From NCBI RefSeq assembly GCF_001182825.2, contig NZ_LFYO02000002.1:434001-498000 (forward strand): a stretch of 64,000 nt of DNA, in the 5' to 3' direction. Positions within the stretch are counted from its first letter, which is position 1. The number at the start of each line of letters is the position of its first letter. Positions 1 to 10,364 of this stretch are shown one piece after another. The position numbers and the translations under genes are program-made. The DNA is from Streptococcus sp. X13SY08 (GTDB lineage Bacteria; Bacillota; Bacilli; Lactobacillales; Streptococcaceae). The notes below the pieces were generated by a model. That model was not told where the DNA came from, did no database searches, and saw only the letters and a list, made by a program, of their open reading frames with translations.

Positions 1-368
1 TCTTCTATAATGCGTTTACCTTCTTGAATAGCTTCTTCAATATGTGGAAGTGGCACAACACCGTATGCACGAAAGCGATCAGGATAGCGTTTAATAATAT
101 CTTTGTAAGTATTGTTGATATCTTGAGCCAAAGCAAGGACCTCTTCAGCGGTACCGAATTGAGGGACTTGTGGAGTGGCTGAAAGGACTTGGAAATCAAC
201 TCCCGCCTTGTCCATCATGGCCAAGCGTTTGTCTAATTCTTCCTGTGTTGTCCCAACACCGATGCCAGCAGCGATAGCAGTACCAGTTGCCCCCAAGCCT
301 CCAAGGGCTTTTAAATATTCTTCTGTCCATAGATGGGCGTGTGTGTCAATTGCGTGTGTATGAGTCAT
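1..368 (-). CDS. Amidohydrolase family protein (3' part beyond window)
   Basis: The N-terminal 122 residues of a TIM-barrel metal-dependent hydrolase run off the left edge. The start is the ATG at 366-368; the first residues contain DTHAHLW, the H-x-H metal-binding motif expected on the first strand of amidohydrolases, followed by a region typical of the amidohydrolase_2 (decarboxylase-like) branch. Substrate cannot be told from this part. It diverges from lepA across a shared intergenic region and reads against its direction. No frame break is seen in the visible part. Confidence 0.75.
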   Translation of the reverse strand, partial: MTHTHAIDTHAHLWTEEYLKALGGLGATGTAIAAGIGVGTTQEELDKRLAMMDKAGVDFQVLSATPQVPQFGTAEEVLALAQDINNTYKDIIKRYPDRFRAYGVVPLPHIEEAIQEGKRIIE

Positions 369-431
369 AGTGACCACCAACTTTCTAAAAATTTCGCATC
401 GCTAAAAATAACTATGTAGTGATATAAATAT

Positions 432-440
432 AGTATAGCA
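432..440 (-). promoter_or_regulatory. Extended -10 of the amidohydrolase gene
   Basis: On the minus strand the bases read TGC-TATACT, an extended -10 element about 65 bp before the amidohydrolase ATG. No convincing -35 was found. Inference from sequence alone. Confidence 0.35.
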
Positions 441-465
441 TTTTTATAGTTAAATCACCAGCAAA

Positions 466-588
466 ATGAGACAGTTATCCCTATTTTTACAAGATGATTT
501 CATGAGAAATGATTATCCAGATATACAAGGCTATAGTAAGAAAATCTACTACAATGCAGATAGCGACATTCTAGAAAATATGCTATAA
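466..588 (+). other. Possible 40-codon small ORF before lepA
   Basis: An ATG at 466 opens 40 codons ending in TAA at 586-588. The peptide begins MRQLSLFLQDDF and has an ordinary soluble protein composition, but there is no good ribosome binding site and its last codons overlap the lepA -10 element. It may be a gene remnant or chance. I do not recognise it. Confidence 0.2.
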
Positions 589-589
589 T
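584..589 (+). promoter_or_regulatory. -10 element (TATAAT) of lepA
   Basis: A perfect TATAAT lies 28 bp before the lepA start. The -35 is poor (GCGACA at 563-568 with a 15-bp spacer). The ATG at 588 overlaps this box, which argues against it as the translation start of lepA. Confidence 0.5.
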
Positions 590-617
590 GAGTGGTAATA
601 CCCTAAAAGGAAGAATT

Positions 618-2450
618 ATGAACGTAGAAGATTTGAAAAAACGTCAGGAGAAAATTCGTAATTTCTCCATTATTGCCCATATTGACCATGGTAAATCAAC
701 TTTGGCAGACCGTATTTTGGAAAAAACTGAGACGGTTTCTTCCCGTGAAATGCAGGCTCAGCTCTTGGATTCCATGGATTTGGAACGTGAGCGCGGCATT
801 ACCATTAAGCTCAATGCTGTACAGTTGAATTATAAAGCGCAGGATGGCGAAACCTACACTTTTCATCTGATTGACACCCCTGGACACGTGGACTTTACTT
901 ATGAAGTTTCTCGTTCTTTGGCAGCCTGTGAGGGAGCTATTTTGGTGGTCGACGCAGCTCAAGGGATTGAAGCGCAGACGCTGGCCAATGTTTACTTGGC
1001 TTTGGATAATGATTTGGAAATTCTCCCTATCATCAACAAGATTGATTTGCCAGCTGCAGACCCAGAGCGTGTCCGTCAGGAAATCGAAGATGTTATTGGA
1101 TTGGATGCTTCAGAAGCTGTTTTGACTTCTGCTAAAGCAGGTATTGGAATTGAAGAAATTCTTGAGCAAACCGTTGAAAAAGTTCCAGCACCTTCAGGGG
1201 ACGTCGAAGCACCGCTTCAAGCTCTGATTTTTGACTCCGTTTATGATGCTTACCGTGGGGTTATCCTCCAAGTTCGTATTGTTAATGGTATTGTACGTCC
1301 TGGAGACAAGATTCAAATGATGTCCAATGGCAAAACATTCGATGTGACGGAAGTAGGAATTTTTACACCAAAGGCCGTTGGGCGTGAATTCCTTGCCACA
1401 GGTGACGTTGGTTATATTGCTGCATCTATTAAGACTGTTGCAGATACTCGTGTCGGTGATACAGTGACCTTGGCTACTAATCCTGCTAGTGAGCCCCTCC
1501 ATGGTTATAAGCAAATGAACCCAATGGTCTTTGCAGGTATTTACCCTATTGAGTCTAACAAATACAATGACCTTCGTGAGGCATTGGAAAAACTTCAGCT
1601 TAACGATGCTAGTTTGCAATTTGAACCAGAAACGTCTCAAGTCTTAGGTTTCGGCTTCCGTTGTGGATTCTTGGGTCTTTTGCACATGGATGTTATTCAA
1701 GAGCGTCTGGAGCGTGAATTCAATATTGATCTCATCATGACGGCGCCGTCCGTAGTCTATAATGTCAATACGACTGATGGTGAAGTCTTGCAAGTGGCTA
1801 ACCCGTCTGAGTTCCCAGACCCAACGCGTGTGGACAGTATCGAAGAACCTTATGTCAAAGCGCAAATCATGGTACCACAAGAATACGTAGGAGCTGTTAT
1901 GGAATTGGCGCAACGCAAGCGTGGGGATTTTATGACCATGGACTACATTGACGAAAATCGTGTCAATGTCATCTACCAAATTCCACTGGCTGAGATTGTG
2001 TTTGATTTCTTTGATAAACTCAAATCATCAACACGCGGCTATGCATCATTCGATTATGAAATTTCCGAATACCGCAAATCCAAATTGGTTAAAATGGATA
2101 TTCTCCTAAATGGCGACAAGGTTGATGCGCTCAGCTTTATTGTCCATAAAGATTTTGCCTACGAACGTGGAAAACTGATTGTTGAAAAATTGAAAAAAAT
2201 CATTCCTCGTCAGCAATTTGAAGTGCCAATCCAAGCAGCCATCGGTCAAAAAATCGTGGCTCGTAGTGATATCAAGGCGCTCCGTAAAAACGTCCTTGCT
2301 AAATGTTATGGTGGTGACGTCTCTCGTAAGCGAAAACTCCTTGAAAAACAAAAAGCTGGTAAGAAACGCATGAAAGCCATCGGATCAGTTGAAGTGCCAC
2401 AAGAAGCCTTCTTAAGTGTCCTATCCATGGATGAAGATGAGAAGAAGTAG
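618..2450 (+). CDS. lepA: Elongation factor 4 (LepA), back-translocating ribosomal GTPase
   Basis: A 610-residue translational GTPase of the LepA/EF-4 family, which acts on stalled or mistranslocated ribosomes. Seen directly: G1 motif AHIDHGKST at residues 20-28, the switch region RERGIT, G3 DTPGHVDF, G4 NKIDLP, and the LepA-specific C-terminal end with [20 protein letters not shown]. The ATG at 618 is chosen because AAGGAAG lies just before it; an in-frame ATG ten codons upstream at 588 overlaps the -10 box and lacks a ribosome binding site. Length matches the family. A terminator follows, so it is probably transcribed alone. Intact. Confidence 0.97.
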   Translation: MNVEDLKKRQEKIRNFSIIAHIDHGKSTLADRILEKTETVSSREMQAQLLDSMDLERERGITIKLNAVQLNYKAQDGETYTFHLIDTPGHVDFTYEVSRSLAACEGAILVVDAAQGIEAQTLANVYLALDNDLEILPIINKIDLPAADPERVRQEIEDVIGLDASEAVLTSAKAGIGIEEILEQTVEKVPAPSGDVEAPLQALIFDSVYDAYRGVILQVRIVNGIVRPGDKIQMMSNGKTFDVTEVGIFTPKAVGREFLATGDVGYIAASIKTVADTRVGDTVTLATNPASEPLHGYKQMNPMVFAGIYPIESNKYNDLREALEKLQLNDASLQFEPETSQVLGFGFRCGFLGLLHMDVIQERLEREFNIDLIMTAPSVVYNVNTTDGEVLQVANPSEFPDPTRVDSIEEPYVKAQIMVPQEYVGAVMELAQRKRGDFMTMDYIDENRVNVIYQIPLAEIVFDFFDKLKSSTRGYASFDYEISEYRKSKLVKMDILLNGDKVDALSFIVHKDFAYERGKLIVEKLKKIIPRQQFEVPIQAAIGQKIVARSDIKALRKNVLAKCYGGDVSRKRKLLEKQKAGKKRMKAIGSVEVPQEAFLSVLSMDEDEKK

Positions 2451-2466
2451 GAGCTCTTGCGCAATG

Positions 2467-2493
2467 AAGACCAAGAATTTTCTTGGTCTTTTC
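2467..2493 (+). terminator. Terminator of lepA
   Basis: Perfect 11-bp arms (AAGACCAAGAA at 2467-2477 and its complement at 2480-2490) followed by T-rich sequence, 17 bp after the lepA stop. Confidence 0.85.
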
Positions 2494-2534
2494 TGATAGC
2501 AACCATATTAAATTAATCAAAAAGGAAAATACTG

Positions 2535-3328
2535 ATGTTCAAAAATGCTCTCATTCAAACCAAAATTGGCCAGTTATCCACTTTTCATCGTTCAGGGAAT
2601 CCTACCTTTGTCTTTTTGAGTGGTATCGGAAATTTTCCAACTAAGGAAAATTTTGCGACGGTCATCGAGAAATTGCCCGCTCAAGTTGGAGTTTTGACCA
2701 TTGATTTTCCTAATGTTGGCGATAGTAGCCTAACAAACCAAGCTGAGTATACTTTGGACGAGTGGGGACAGGCATTTGTTTCCATTTTGGAGCTCTACAA
2801 AGTTACAGATTATATTTTGATTGTCCATAACATTTCAGGTTTATTGGCATTAGAGCTGATTCAAACAGTAGGAAATTGTCACGGTTTTATCGGTATCGAG
2901 CCATCAACTCGTGCTATTATGAGTGAGCAAATTCATTATCCTGAATTCACAAAAGTAGAGGAAATGATTTCAACAGTTGGATTTGAAACTTATCTTCAAG
3001 CAATTTCTAAGCGTGGAATGAACAAGGCTCAACATCAAGCATTATGGGATGGGTTTTATCAGTCAGTAGCAAAATGGGAAGCTGTTTCAGACGAAGCTTT
3101 TGTTTTTTACCCAACTCTAGAGTAAACAGAACTAGCACCTCTACCACGAACTTCGGAAAATGTACCTAGATTGTTTTTAGCCAATCTTTTCGTGAACAGG
3201 AATATGCCCAATCAGAATGTGCCAATTCGCATCCATTGAGTCGACTAGTTCTCATTGGCGATAGCCATTATCTGCACTGGACAGAAAGCCAAGTAATTGC
3301 CCAAAGCATCAAAATACTTTTGCACTGA
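2535..3328 (+). pseudogene. Alpha/beta hydrolase, broken
   Basis: The open part (2535-3125, 196 residues) has the alpha/beta hydrolase layout: an early glycine-rich turn (LSGIGNF), and a nucleophile-elbow region reading LIVHNISGLLALELI. It ends at a TAA (3123-3125). Downstream the same protein clearly continues: in frame to about 3178 (LAPLPRTSENVP), then in another frame from about 3180, ending with LVLIGDSHYLHWTESQ, which holds the expected catalytic His, and a TGA at 3326. So one nonsense codon and one frameshift separate the nucleophile from the His. Substrate unknown. A ribosome binding site (AAAGGAAAA) precedes the ATG. Confidence 0.8.
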
Positions 3329-3349
3329 AAAAAAGTGAAGAAATAAAAG

Positions 3350-3385
3350 AAACACCTTTGAAATTAGTTTTCAGAGGTGTTTTTG
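3350..3385. terminator. Bidirectional terminator
   Basis: Arms AAACACCT (3350-3357) and AGGTGTTT (3374-3381) with A-rich and T-rich flanks, lying between the convergent broken hydrolase and the regulator pseudogene; it overlaps the end of the latter. Confidence 0.7.
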
Positions 3386-4622
3386 TATCGTGTTTTAAAT
3401 GTGGTTTGGATTTCTTGTAATCTTTCAGCATATCGTTGATCAATCAAGGTTTGTAGGGCTTCCTCAATTAAATTTTTATGGAAATCTTTGAGATTTATTG
3501 AAAGATGGATGATGATATGTTGTGGATTTTTTAGATAATGATGGAGATAGACACTTTATTGCTGATCACATAAAATAAGCGCATTATCTTCATCAATGGA
3601 ATCAGGGATGCTGTCAGTATGGGGATTGATAATGCGGATATTCAGTACTTTGTCAGGAAAGTAATAGATAAGAGATCAGCCAAATCATTATGACAAATAT
3701 AGACAGGTACAGATTTTAGGTCTGTCTTAATAATTTCTTGTAGCTGCAAGGTCAAAAGAGAAAGCGGTTTGGGATTTAGGGGATTGGTAAAGCCATTATC
3801 CTCCATCCATTCTAGCAAAATAGTTTGGGGCATAGGGTTGACCAAATCATCTTGAAGAGTGAAGAAGTAGTAGTCAGGAAGGAGACCTTGTAAATCATAT
3901 AAGAAGTTCTTACTGATCAAGACAATAGCTGCACGAAAAATGCGCGAATTAACAATATCTTCGCCCAGTAAATACTGACATTTTGCAATCAAACCTTTTG
4001 CAACAGCACATTTCCATCCTAAAGAAAGCAAAGTCGCAAAAAATAGATACTCATCAGGGGTTTTCTCTAGTATTTCACGAGAGAGATTGTCATTTGAAGC
4101 CACCATCAAATTCAACACTAAATCATAGCTACCGTCATTAAAATCATAGAGATGATAACCGTAACGGTAGTCTAACAGAGCAATCAAACAACGAATACGA
4201 TATTCTGGTCCTATTAGTCTATTTTTTCGTAAAGATAGCCCAACATCTTGTAAAAATGCTTCGCATTTTGCTTTCAAACGATAAGCAGTGGGTGGCGCGA
4301 GACATATACATCTGTAAGGTAAAAGTGGAAAAACTTTCTTTTTCTGGACGAGCAAAGTAGGCGAGTAGCTGTAAGAATGTCGATTGCTGGTAGATTTTAT
4401 GATAAAAATTAAGTTTATTGACAGTCTGTGTGTCGTCAATATGAACTTGATTGGGTTGTAAATGGATAAGTCCTGAAGAGTTAAAAGGATTTTTATAGCA
4501 GTCTTCTCAGTTAGCTTGGTAACTTCCAATAATTCTGTAATTGAAAGTTCTTTAAATTCTAGTAGGGCATTTAGTACAATCACTTGAGACTGAATTTTTT
4601 CTTCTAAATAACTATCTAGCAT
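3363..4622 (-). pseudogene. RofA/Mga-like (RALP type) transcription regulator, decayed
   Basis: The start is ATG at 4622 (a GTG four codons upstream at 4634 is possible). The N-terminus (LDSYLEEKIQSQVIVLNALL, then SITELLEVTKL) is the winged-helix region of stand-alone virulence regulators of the Mga/RofA kind. Two frameshifts near 4470 and 4285 throw about 60 codons out of frame; in the correct frame the same DNA gives IDDTQTVNKLNFYHKIYQQS. A third shift near 3650 ends the main frame (TFLTKY), and the remaining C-terminal domain continues to a TAA at 3363-3365 with a further in-frame TAA. It faces the adhesin pseudogene, the usual arrangement of a RALP regulator and its surface-protein target. 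Not functional as it stands. Confidence 0.75.
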
Positions 4623-4659
4623 GTTGACCCCCACTTATTTATTAGACATTTTTTCATAA

Positions 4660-4690
4660 TTTGACTACATTGTCAAATATTATTGCAATA
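4660..4690. promoter_or_regulatory. Palindromes in the regulator-adhesin intergenic region
   Basis: Two palindromes lie close together: TTTGAC-6-GTCAAA (4660-4677) and TATTGCAATA (4681-4690). They sit between the divergent regulator and adhesin pseudogenes and could be operator sites, but no binding protein can be named from sequence. Confidence 0.3.
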
Positions 4691-4715
4691 TTTTTGTAGC
4701 AAATGATAAAGTTGC

Positions 4716-4730
4716 AATTTTCAGAAAAAA
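4716..4730. promoter_or_regulatory. CodY-box-like site before the adhesin
   Basis: The 15 bases AATTTTCAGAAAAAA match the known CodY consensus AATTTTCWGAAAATT at 13 positions, 31 bp before the adhesin ATG. One such match in AT-rich DNA is weak evidence. Confidence 0.3.
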
Positions 4731-4761
4731 CCTCTCAAATGCGTTGAAAATAGTTCTAAAA

Positions 4762-7700
4762 ATGAAACATTCCATTTTTCGCCAAGATACTGGGTGCTTT
4801 AGCTGTTTTTATTTAGGGGCAACAAGTGTCCTAAGAGCAGCTGAAACAAATAACTATGGCGTAGCCGGTGGTTACGAAGCGTACTCAGTTAAGAAAGATC
4901 TGTACGAAAGAGGACCGAAACTTCTTACAGGTAATGAAATGATTTATATTCAAGGCAACCGTTCTGCCGGAAATTATAGAAAACTCAATAATTGCCTACT
5001 GTTTTAATGCATCTTTGTCCGTACCAGATATTGATCCTTCTATAGGAATTGATGATACTATTCCATTAGAAAATGTTGGAGAGAACGGCTTTTTCCCTAC
5101 CTACACAAAGATAGCCGCTACAGAACAGTTGTTTGCTAATTTGGCCAGCAAAGCTAAACTGGATGCAAATGTAATGAAATCTGTTTTACAAGTAGTTTAT
5201 AATGGTTATCGAAATGGTGACAATACGCGTATCCAAGAAATTCGCGATGCATTTGCAAAATCTACTAGAGATGACTTAAAAACCATCAGTGATGCAGAAT
5301 TATATGCCGCAACACAAAAAGCCATTTGGTATTATACGGATAATACTGAAAAGCAAGCAACAAATCCAAAGGATTTAGCAGTAGATGCTATTGAAAAAGA
5401 AGCAACTATGGATGAAAAAGCATGGTATGTCTATCGTTTCTTACTAGGAGATACGAATGTTGCAGGAAGTCCTTTAAATGGCTTAACTTTAAATAATTAT
5501 GATGAAAATATGATACTTGACTTGTATAGACCAACTCGAGTAAGTACAACAGGTAGTGAGTATCCAAACCTTCTTTCAACGAATTTTGTAAAACCTGTTT
5601 CAAACGAATATAAAAGTTCAACTGTAACCATTAAAAAATTGCAACGGATACAAACAGCGAATTAGCTGGAGGCTAATGTTCGAATCACAACAAAATCAGG
5701 AACTGTACTTTATTATTGGGAAACTAGTGTTTGGGAAGGAACTAACAATGTAAAGTTCCATTTGCCTGAAGGAGATTATATTTTTCAAGAAGATGCAGCT
5801 CCGGTTGGATGCTTGAAAGCTGATCCGATTGAATTTCATTTTTCTGCAGATGGTCAAGTAACCATTCAAGGAGTGGTAGTTCCAAACTCAGTTGTTGAAA
5901 TGAAGGACAAATCTGCTCCATATATTTCCATAAAAATTAATAAAAACTGGGTTGATAAGAATGACCAACCGGTTCCTGATGCAGAGAAATCGTTCTTAGT
6001 TGCTCGATTACAGTTGAAAGCAAATGGAGCAGATGCGAAAGATTTATCTGGAAATCAATGGTCTGGTGAATTTACCAATTTACCTACAACAGATAAGGAC
6101 GGAGGTAAAATTAATTATACTTTCGTGGAAGATGGAGACCCTCGATATTCTCTGAAAGATAATCCAATTGTAACAGTTGATAGAGAAACTCCGAATCAAG
6201 AGGTTAAAGAAGTTACCTTAACGAATAAAGAAATAAATGCTGAACTAGCAAAAATTACAGCTCAAAAATAATGGATCGGCGCAACACCAAACGGTCCTGA
6301 ATCAACAGTTACATTACGTCTATTAAAAAATAATCAAGATACAGCCCAAGATAAGGTGATTACCGATAAAGAAACAGCTACTTGGGGTGTTCCTAAAGAT
6401 GAATTAACCCAATATTTAGTTGTGGAAGTTAGCGATAACAATCAGACAGCTACTATTGGTGATCAAGTAGAACTTTCTAAAAAAGTTTATAGTGTAGATG
6501 TTCAAGAAACTGAGACAACTACTGAAAAATCTTATATTTTTACCAATGTTTACAACATTCCTAAAATCGATTTAAAAGTTAAAATGGAAATATGAAACTG
6601 AAGGATATTCCTCAAAACAAACTTCTGTCTTAGACAATACAACAATCTACGGAACAGGTAATGACACAGTTACTTGGACCAACACATATACCTCTGCCCA
6701 GTTCCCAATCGAAATCAGCAAGCAAAATATTGCTGGGGATAACTTAGACAATGCGACCGTTACTGTTCGTGATAAGCAAACAGGTCAAGTGGTTTCGGAT
6801 GTCAATGGGGTCAAACTTGAAAATTATGTAACGACAAAAGAGAACCTCAAAGTTCAATTGGCAGCTGGTGAGTACACCTTTGAAGAAAATACGACTCCAG
6901 CAGGCTACGATGTAGTTACCACCTTTACCTTTACAGTAGATGGAACTGGTCAAGTGACTACTACCAGCACAGAAGCGAAGACCAATGGCTCTATTCTCAC
7001 GGTCATCGACCAAGCTAAGAAACATGATATCGAGATTTCAAAAGTAGGTCTTGGTGGTGAAGATATTGCAGGCGCTCAAATTGAAATTCGTGATACTGCC
7101 AACCAAGTTGTCAATAAATGGACTTCAAATGGCGCCGTTCAAACCATTTCCCTCCTTCCAGGCGTCTATACATTCCACGAAATTGCTACTCCAACAGGTT
7201 ATGTGAAAGTTACAGCGATTACCTTTGCTATTAGTAAGGACGGTCAAGTGTATATCTTGAACGGTGATGGCAATAAAGTTGCATCTGATCAAAATACCTT
7301 GACGGTTGTGGATGAAGCGGTGGCTAAACAAGTAGAAACCCCAACTGGTTCGTTCACCATTCAAAAAGTGGATGCAGTGACAAATGCTGTTCTAGAAGGT
7401 GCCATCTTCTCTGTAACAGGAAAAGTGACAGAAACAAATTCTACAGTTGATTCAAGTACAATTGATCGCGAATTGACTCGTTTTAATGAAGAAACTGCAA
7501 CCCTACAAGCGGAATTAGAAACCTTACAGAAAGCTGAAAAAGTTGATGAGGCACTAATAAATGAAGTTCAAGCTGAATTAGACCTTGTCAATAACAAAGT
7601 AGCTAGTCTCTTCTCGTCGAAAAAGCAAATCTCAAACCAACATTGACTTCAACTGTGGTTACCAAAGATTTTGGAACTGTGACAACAGGTGCAAATGGTC

Positions 7701-8374
7701 AAGCTAGCTTATCAGAATTGCCAGATGGTGAATATGTGATTGCTGAAGTCCAAGCACGAGTAGGTTACGATTTGGATGCTACTCCTCGTACAGTTGTCAT
7801 TAAAAACGGTCAGGCAGATGTTACAAACAATACTTTGGTCGTAGCCAATACAAAAACTCTTGTTCCAGAAGTGAAATTTGATATTGCTATCAGTAAAGTT
7901 GACTTGGGAGGCGCCGAATTAGCAGGTGCGCATATATTCAACTCAAGCAAGGTGAAACAATCGTTCACGAATGGACATCTACTGGTGTCACTCAATTTGT
8001 TAACTTGAAACCAGGTCAATATACTTTCCATGAAGCGACAGTACCAGATGGTTATAAAGCAGTAACAGATATCGAGTTTACCGTTGACGAAAAAGGGCAA
8101 GTCGCTATCCTTTCCGCGAAATCTGATGAAGCCAAAGGTTGTTAATAATACTTTGGTAGTGACAGACCACAAAGAACCTGTCATACCTGAACCTAAGGAC
8201 GAACCAAAAGAACAGCCAGAGGATTCTCCTAAGGATACGGTTCCTACTCAACCAACTTCAACTCAGAAAAAAGTCCTTCCAAAAACCAATTCAACTGAAA
8301 CAATGAACTTGCTTATTGCAGGTATTGTATCATTGGTAGTAGCTATGGTTATTTTCTTGGAGAGGGTAAAATAA
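4762..8374 (+). pseudogene. LPXTG-anchored thioester adhesin with Cna-B repeats, decayed
   Basis: Reassembled across frames this is one large surface adhesin. In order: a signal peptide (hydrophobic core AKILGALAVFI readable only by switching frame twice near 4775 and 4810); a thioester domain with YCFN (about 4995-5006) and TQKAIW, the Cys and Gln regions that form the internal bond in Cpa-like pilus adhesins; Cna-B domains (repeats of DIEISKVGLGG / YTFHE...TPTGY); a coiled-coil insert (about 7455-7615); a Pro/Lys-rich wall spanner; LPKTN at 8276-8290, a hydrophobic stretch and ERVK tail. Breaks: frameshifts near 4980, 6575, 7615, 7930 and 8140, stops at 5663 and 6269. No sortase or backbone pilin is adjacent, so it is either a lone adhesin or a pilus-island remnant. 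Confidence 0.85.
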
Positions 8375-8433
8375 TCCAGATTGAGTTGACTTCTAACTTC
8401 CTCATTTCCTTGATTTTTTAAGAGGATGCTCTA

Positions 8434-8442
8434 TGTTATAAT
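8434..8442 (+). promoter_or_regulatory. Extended -10 of maf
   Basis: TG-T-TATAAT, an extended -10 element, 26 bp before the maf ATG. A TTGATT at 8410-8415 is too far (21-bp spacer) to be a good -35. Confidence 0.5.
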
Positions 8443-8468
8443 ATAAAAAAAGAAAGAGTGGATTTCCT

Positions 8469-9104
8469 ATGGAGAAGCGTGTTTTTGATTATGAAAATGT
8501 TGGAAAAAAAGGCAAAATTGAGCAAGTCTTGCTCCTGTCTCAGTCTCCTCGAAGACGGAATTTACTGACTTTTTTAAATCCTGTGATTGAAACAAGAGAC
8601 GTGGATGAACGGGCAATTGAAGAACATTTTATGAAATTTTATCAGTCAGACGATTTTGTGACACGGGCTGCTAAGACTTGCTGCGAGATTTCCAAGGCAA
8701 AATCTGATTTGCCACTTGATGACGGTGTCCTTGCCATCTCAGCAGATACCATTGTGATTCATGAAGGCAAGATTTATAACAAGCCTGAGGATTTAGAGGA
8801 AGCTCGTCAGATGTTCTTATCTTATTTTAGTAAGAGTCATGTGGTAGCGACATCAGTGTGCCTGCGGACAAAAGATTGGTTGGAAGTTTTTTACTGTTTG
8901 GCCGAAATTGATTTTGTAGATTTTTACCCAGAATTAGAACCAGTAGTAGAAGAATATCTACTGAAAAAACAGCCACTAGACAAGGCAGGTGCCTATGGTA
9001 TTCAGGAGCTAGATCCGCGTTTCATCAAGGAAATTCGTGGCGATATACATACCATTATTGGCTTACCTGTTGCGGAAACAGCACATCGGATTTTTAATGC
9101 CTAG
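8469..9104 (+). CDS. maf: Maf-like nucleotide pyrophosphatase
   Basis: A 211-residue protein of the Maf family, house-cleaning pyrophosphatases that hydrolyse non-canonical nucleoside triphosphates and are linked to septum formation. Seen: the N-terminal LLLSQSPRRRNLL signature, the VDERAIEE segment, AISADTIV (catalytic Asp region) and the KAGAYGIQ motif, followed by IIGLPV near the end. The N-terminus is about 20 residues longer than many Maf proteins; the ATG at 8469 has AAAGAG upstream and is kept. Intact and in its own transcription unit between the adhesin pseudogene and the nucleoside gene. Confidence 0.85.
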   Translation: MEKRVFDYENVGKKGKIEQVLLLSQSPRRRNLLTFLNPVIETRDVDERAIEEHFMKFYQSDDFVTRAAKTCCEISKAKSDLPLDDGVLAISADTIVIHEGKIYNKPEDLEEARQMFLSYFSKSHVVATSVCLRTKDWLEVFYCLAEIDFVDFYPELEPVVEEYLLKKQPLDKAGAYGIQELDPRFIKEIRGDIHTIIGLPVAETAHRIFNA

Positions 9105-9183
9105 TTTGGGCCTTGGTTGTCTCTAGCTTTTCTCTGTGAAATGGTTTACAATAGGAGTATGTTTTGGGAGAGAGGAGTCAGAA

Positions 9184-9757
9184 ATGTTACAACCTCACAT
9201 TCGTTGCAGCAAGGAACATGCTGCACGCTTTGCTATTTTACCGGGAGATCCAGGACGAGTCGATCGAGTCGCTGAGTTTCTAGAAAATCCCAAATTAATT
9301 GCCTTTAATCGTGAACATAAATCCGTGTCGGGTACCTATAAAGGAGTTCGAGTTATGATCACATCAACTGGCACGGGCGGGCCTTCAACAGGAATTGCGG
9401 TGGAAGAATTACATCGTATTGGTGTCGAGTATATGATTCGTATAGGGTCTTGTGGTGCCTGCCCTTCAGCCTCATATTGGACTAGGCGATCTAATTCTTC
9501 TCAATAAAGGAGTATTAGGTTCTGATATGGAAAGTGCTGCTCTGTTTACCATTGGGACATTGCGTGGTATTAAAACAGGCTCTATCTTAAATACAGTTGG
9601 CCTTTTTGAAGGGAGATTGGACCAAGAAATCAATCAATATGTAGACCGTGCATCAGCTACTGCCCAAGGCGAGGAAAATGAAGTCTTGACAGCACTTGAA
9701 GCCATTGTATTCTTAGAAAAGAGTCAAAAGGAGATAAAACATGAAATGGAAGAATAA
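9184..9757 (+). pseudogene. udp: Uridine phosphorylase-like nucleoside phosphorylase, internally deleted
   Basis: Start ATG 9184 after AGGAG. The N-terminus shows the phosphorylase signature: ILPGDPGRV, STGTGGPSTGIAVEEL and RIGSCGA. Near 9462 the frame shifts (reading LQPHIGLGDLILLNKGV), and NKGV is directly followed by LGSDMESAALFTIG, which in E. coli Udp is separated by some 70-80 residues (comparison from memory). So a frameshift and a large internal deletion are present; the joined product lacks much of the nucleoside and phosphate site. It ends at 9757, overlapping the ECF S gene, so it belonged to an operon with that transporter. Confidence 0.8.
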
Positions 9758-10352
9758 TAATCCGTGGAGTTTAAAATTCAACACGGCAGCTCTAGTCTTA
9801 ATTCCTGCAGGAGTTGGGATTAACTACATTGGTAAGCTCTTTGCCGGTGTACTTAAACTCCCTCTTTGGCTGGATTCCATCGGTACTTGCCTAGCTGCCT
9901 GCTTAGCAGGTCCTGTTGTCGGTGCCATCGTCGGTGTCATGAATAATGTGATTTATGGGTTGACGGTAGATCCTATTGCGACCGTGTATGCTTTGACCAA
10001 TGCTGCGCTAGGAATCACTGTCGGAATTATGGCCTATTATGGCATGATGAGAAAGCTCAGCGGTGCCATTGTGACTGGTCTTGTTGCAGGATTTGCGGCA
10101 GTAGTTGTCTCTACACCTCTTAATATAATTTTCTGGGGTGGGACAACCGGAAATCTCTGGGGCGATTTGCTTTACGCTTGGATGGTAGCACATGATTCAC
10201 CAGTTTGGCTAGCTTCCTTCATGGACGAAGTGGTCGTGGATATTCCAGATAAATTGGTGGTCTTGCTCTTAGTGCTTAGTCTCTATAAGAGCCTGCCAAA
10301 GAGTCTCTTGTCGCTCTACCAAAGCAACAGTGCTATCGAAAGTCTAGATTAG
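9741..10352 (+). CDS. ECF transporter substrate-binding S component
   Basis: A 203-residue membrane protein with about six hydrophobic segments, a family-typical N-terminus (WSLKFNTAALVLIPAGVGINYIGK) and loop sequences such as TPLNIIFWGGTTGNLWGD. Its start (ATG 9741, AAAGGAGATAAAAC before it) lies inside the end of the broken phosphorylase gene, and it is followed at once by a T component and two ATPases, so it forms a dedicated group I ECF importer. The substrate is not readable from sequence; the linked nucleoside phosphorylase makes a nucleoside or related pyrimidine compound the best guess (inference). Confidence 0.8.
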   Translation: MKWKNNNPWSLKFNTAALVLIPAGVGINYIGKLFAGVLKLPLWLDSIGTCLAACLAGPVVGAIVGVMNNVIYGLTVDPIATVYALTNAALGITVGIMAYYGMMRKLSGAIVTGLVAGFAAVVVSTPLNIIFWGGTTGNLWGDLLYAWMVAHDSPVWLASFMDEVVVDIPDKLVVLLLVLSLYKSLPKSLLSLYQSNSAIESLD

Positions 10353-10364
10353 AAGGAGGTTTGC

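Noticed and set aside
4744..8374. A series of separate small secreted or Cna-B proteins in tandem
   Set aside because: The pieces follow one another in the order of a single adhesin, from signal peptide to LPKTN anchor, and the breaks are stops or frameshifts within domains. One decayed gene is simpler.
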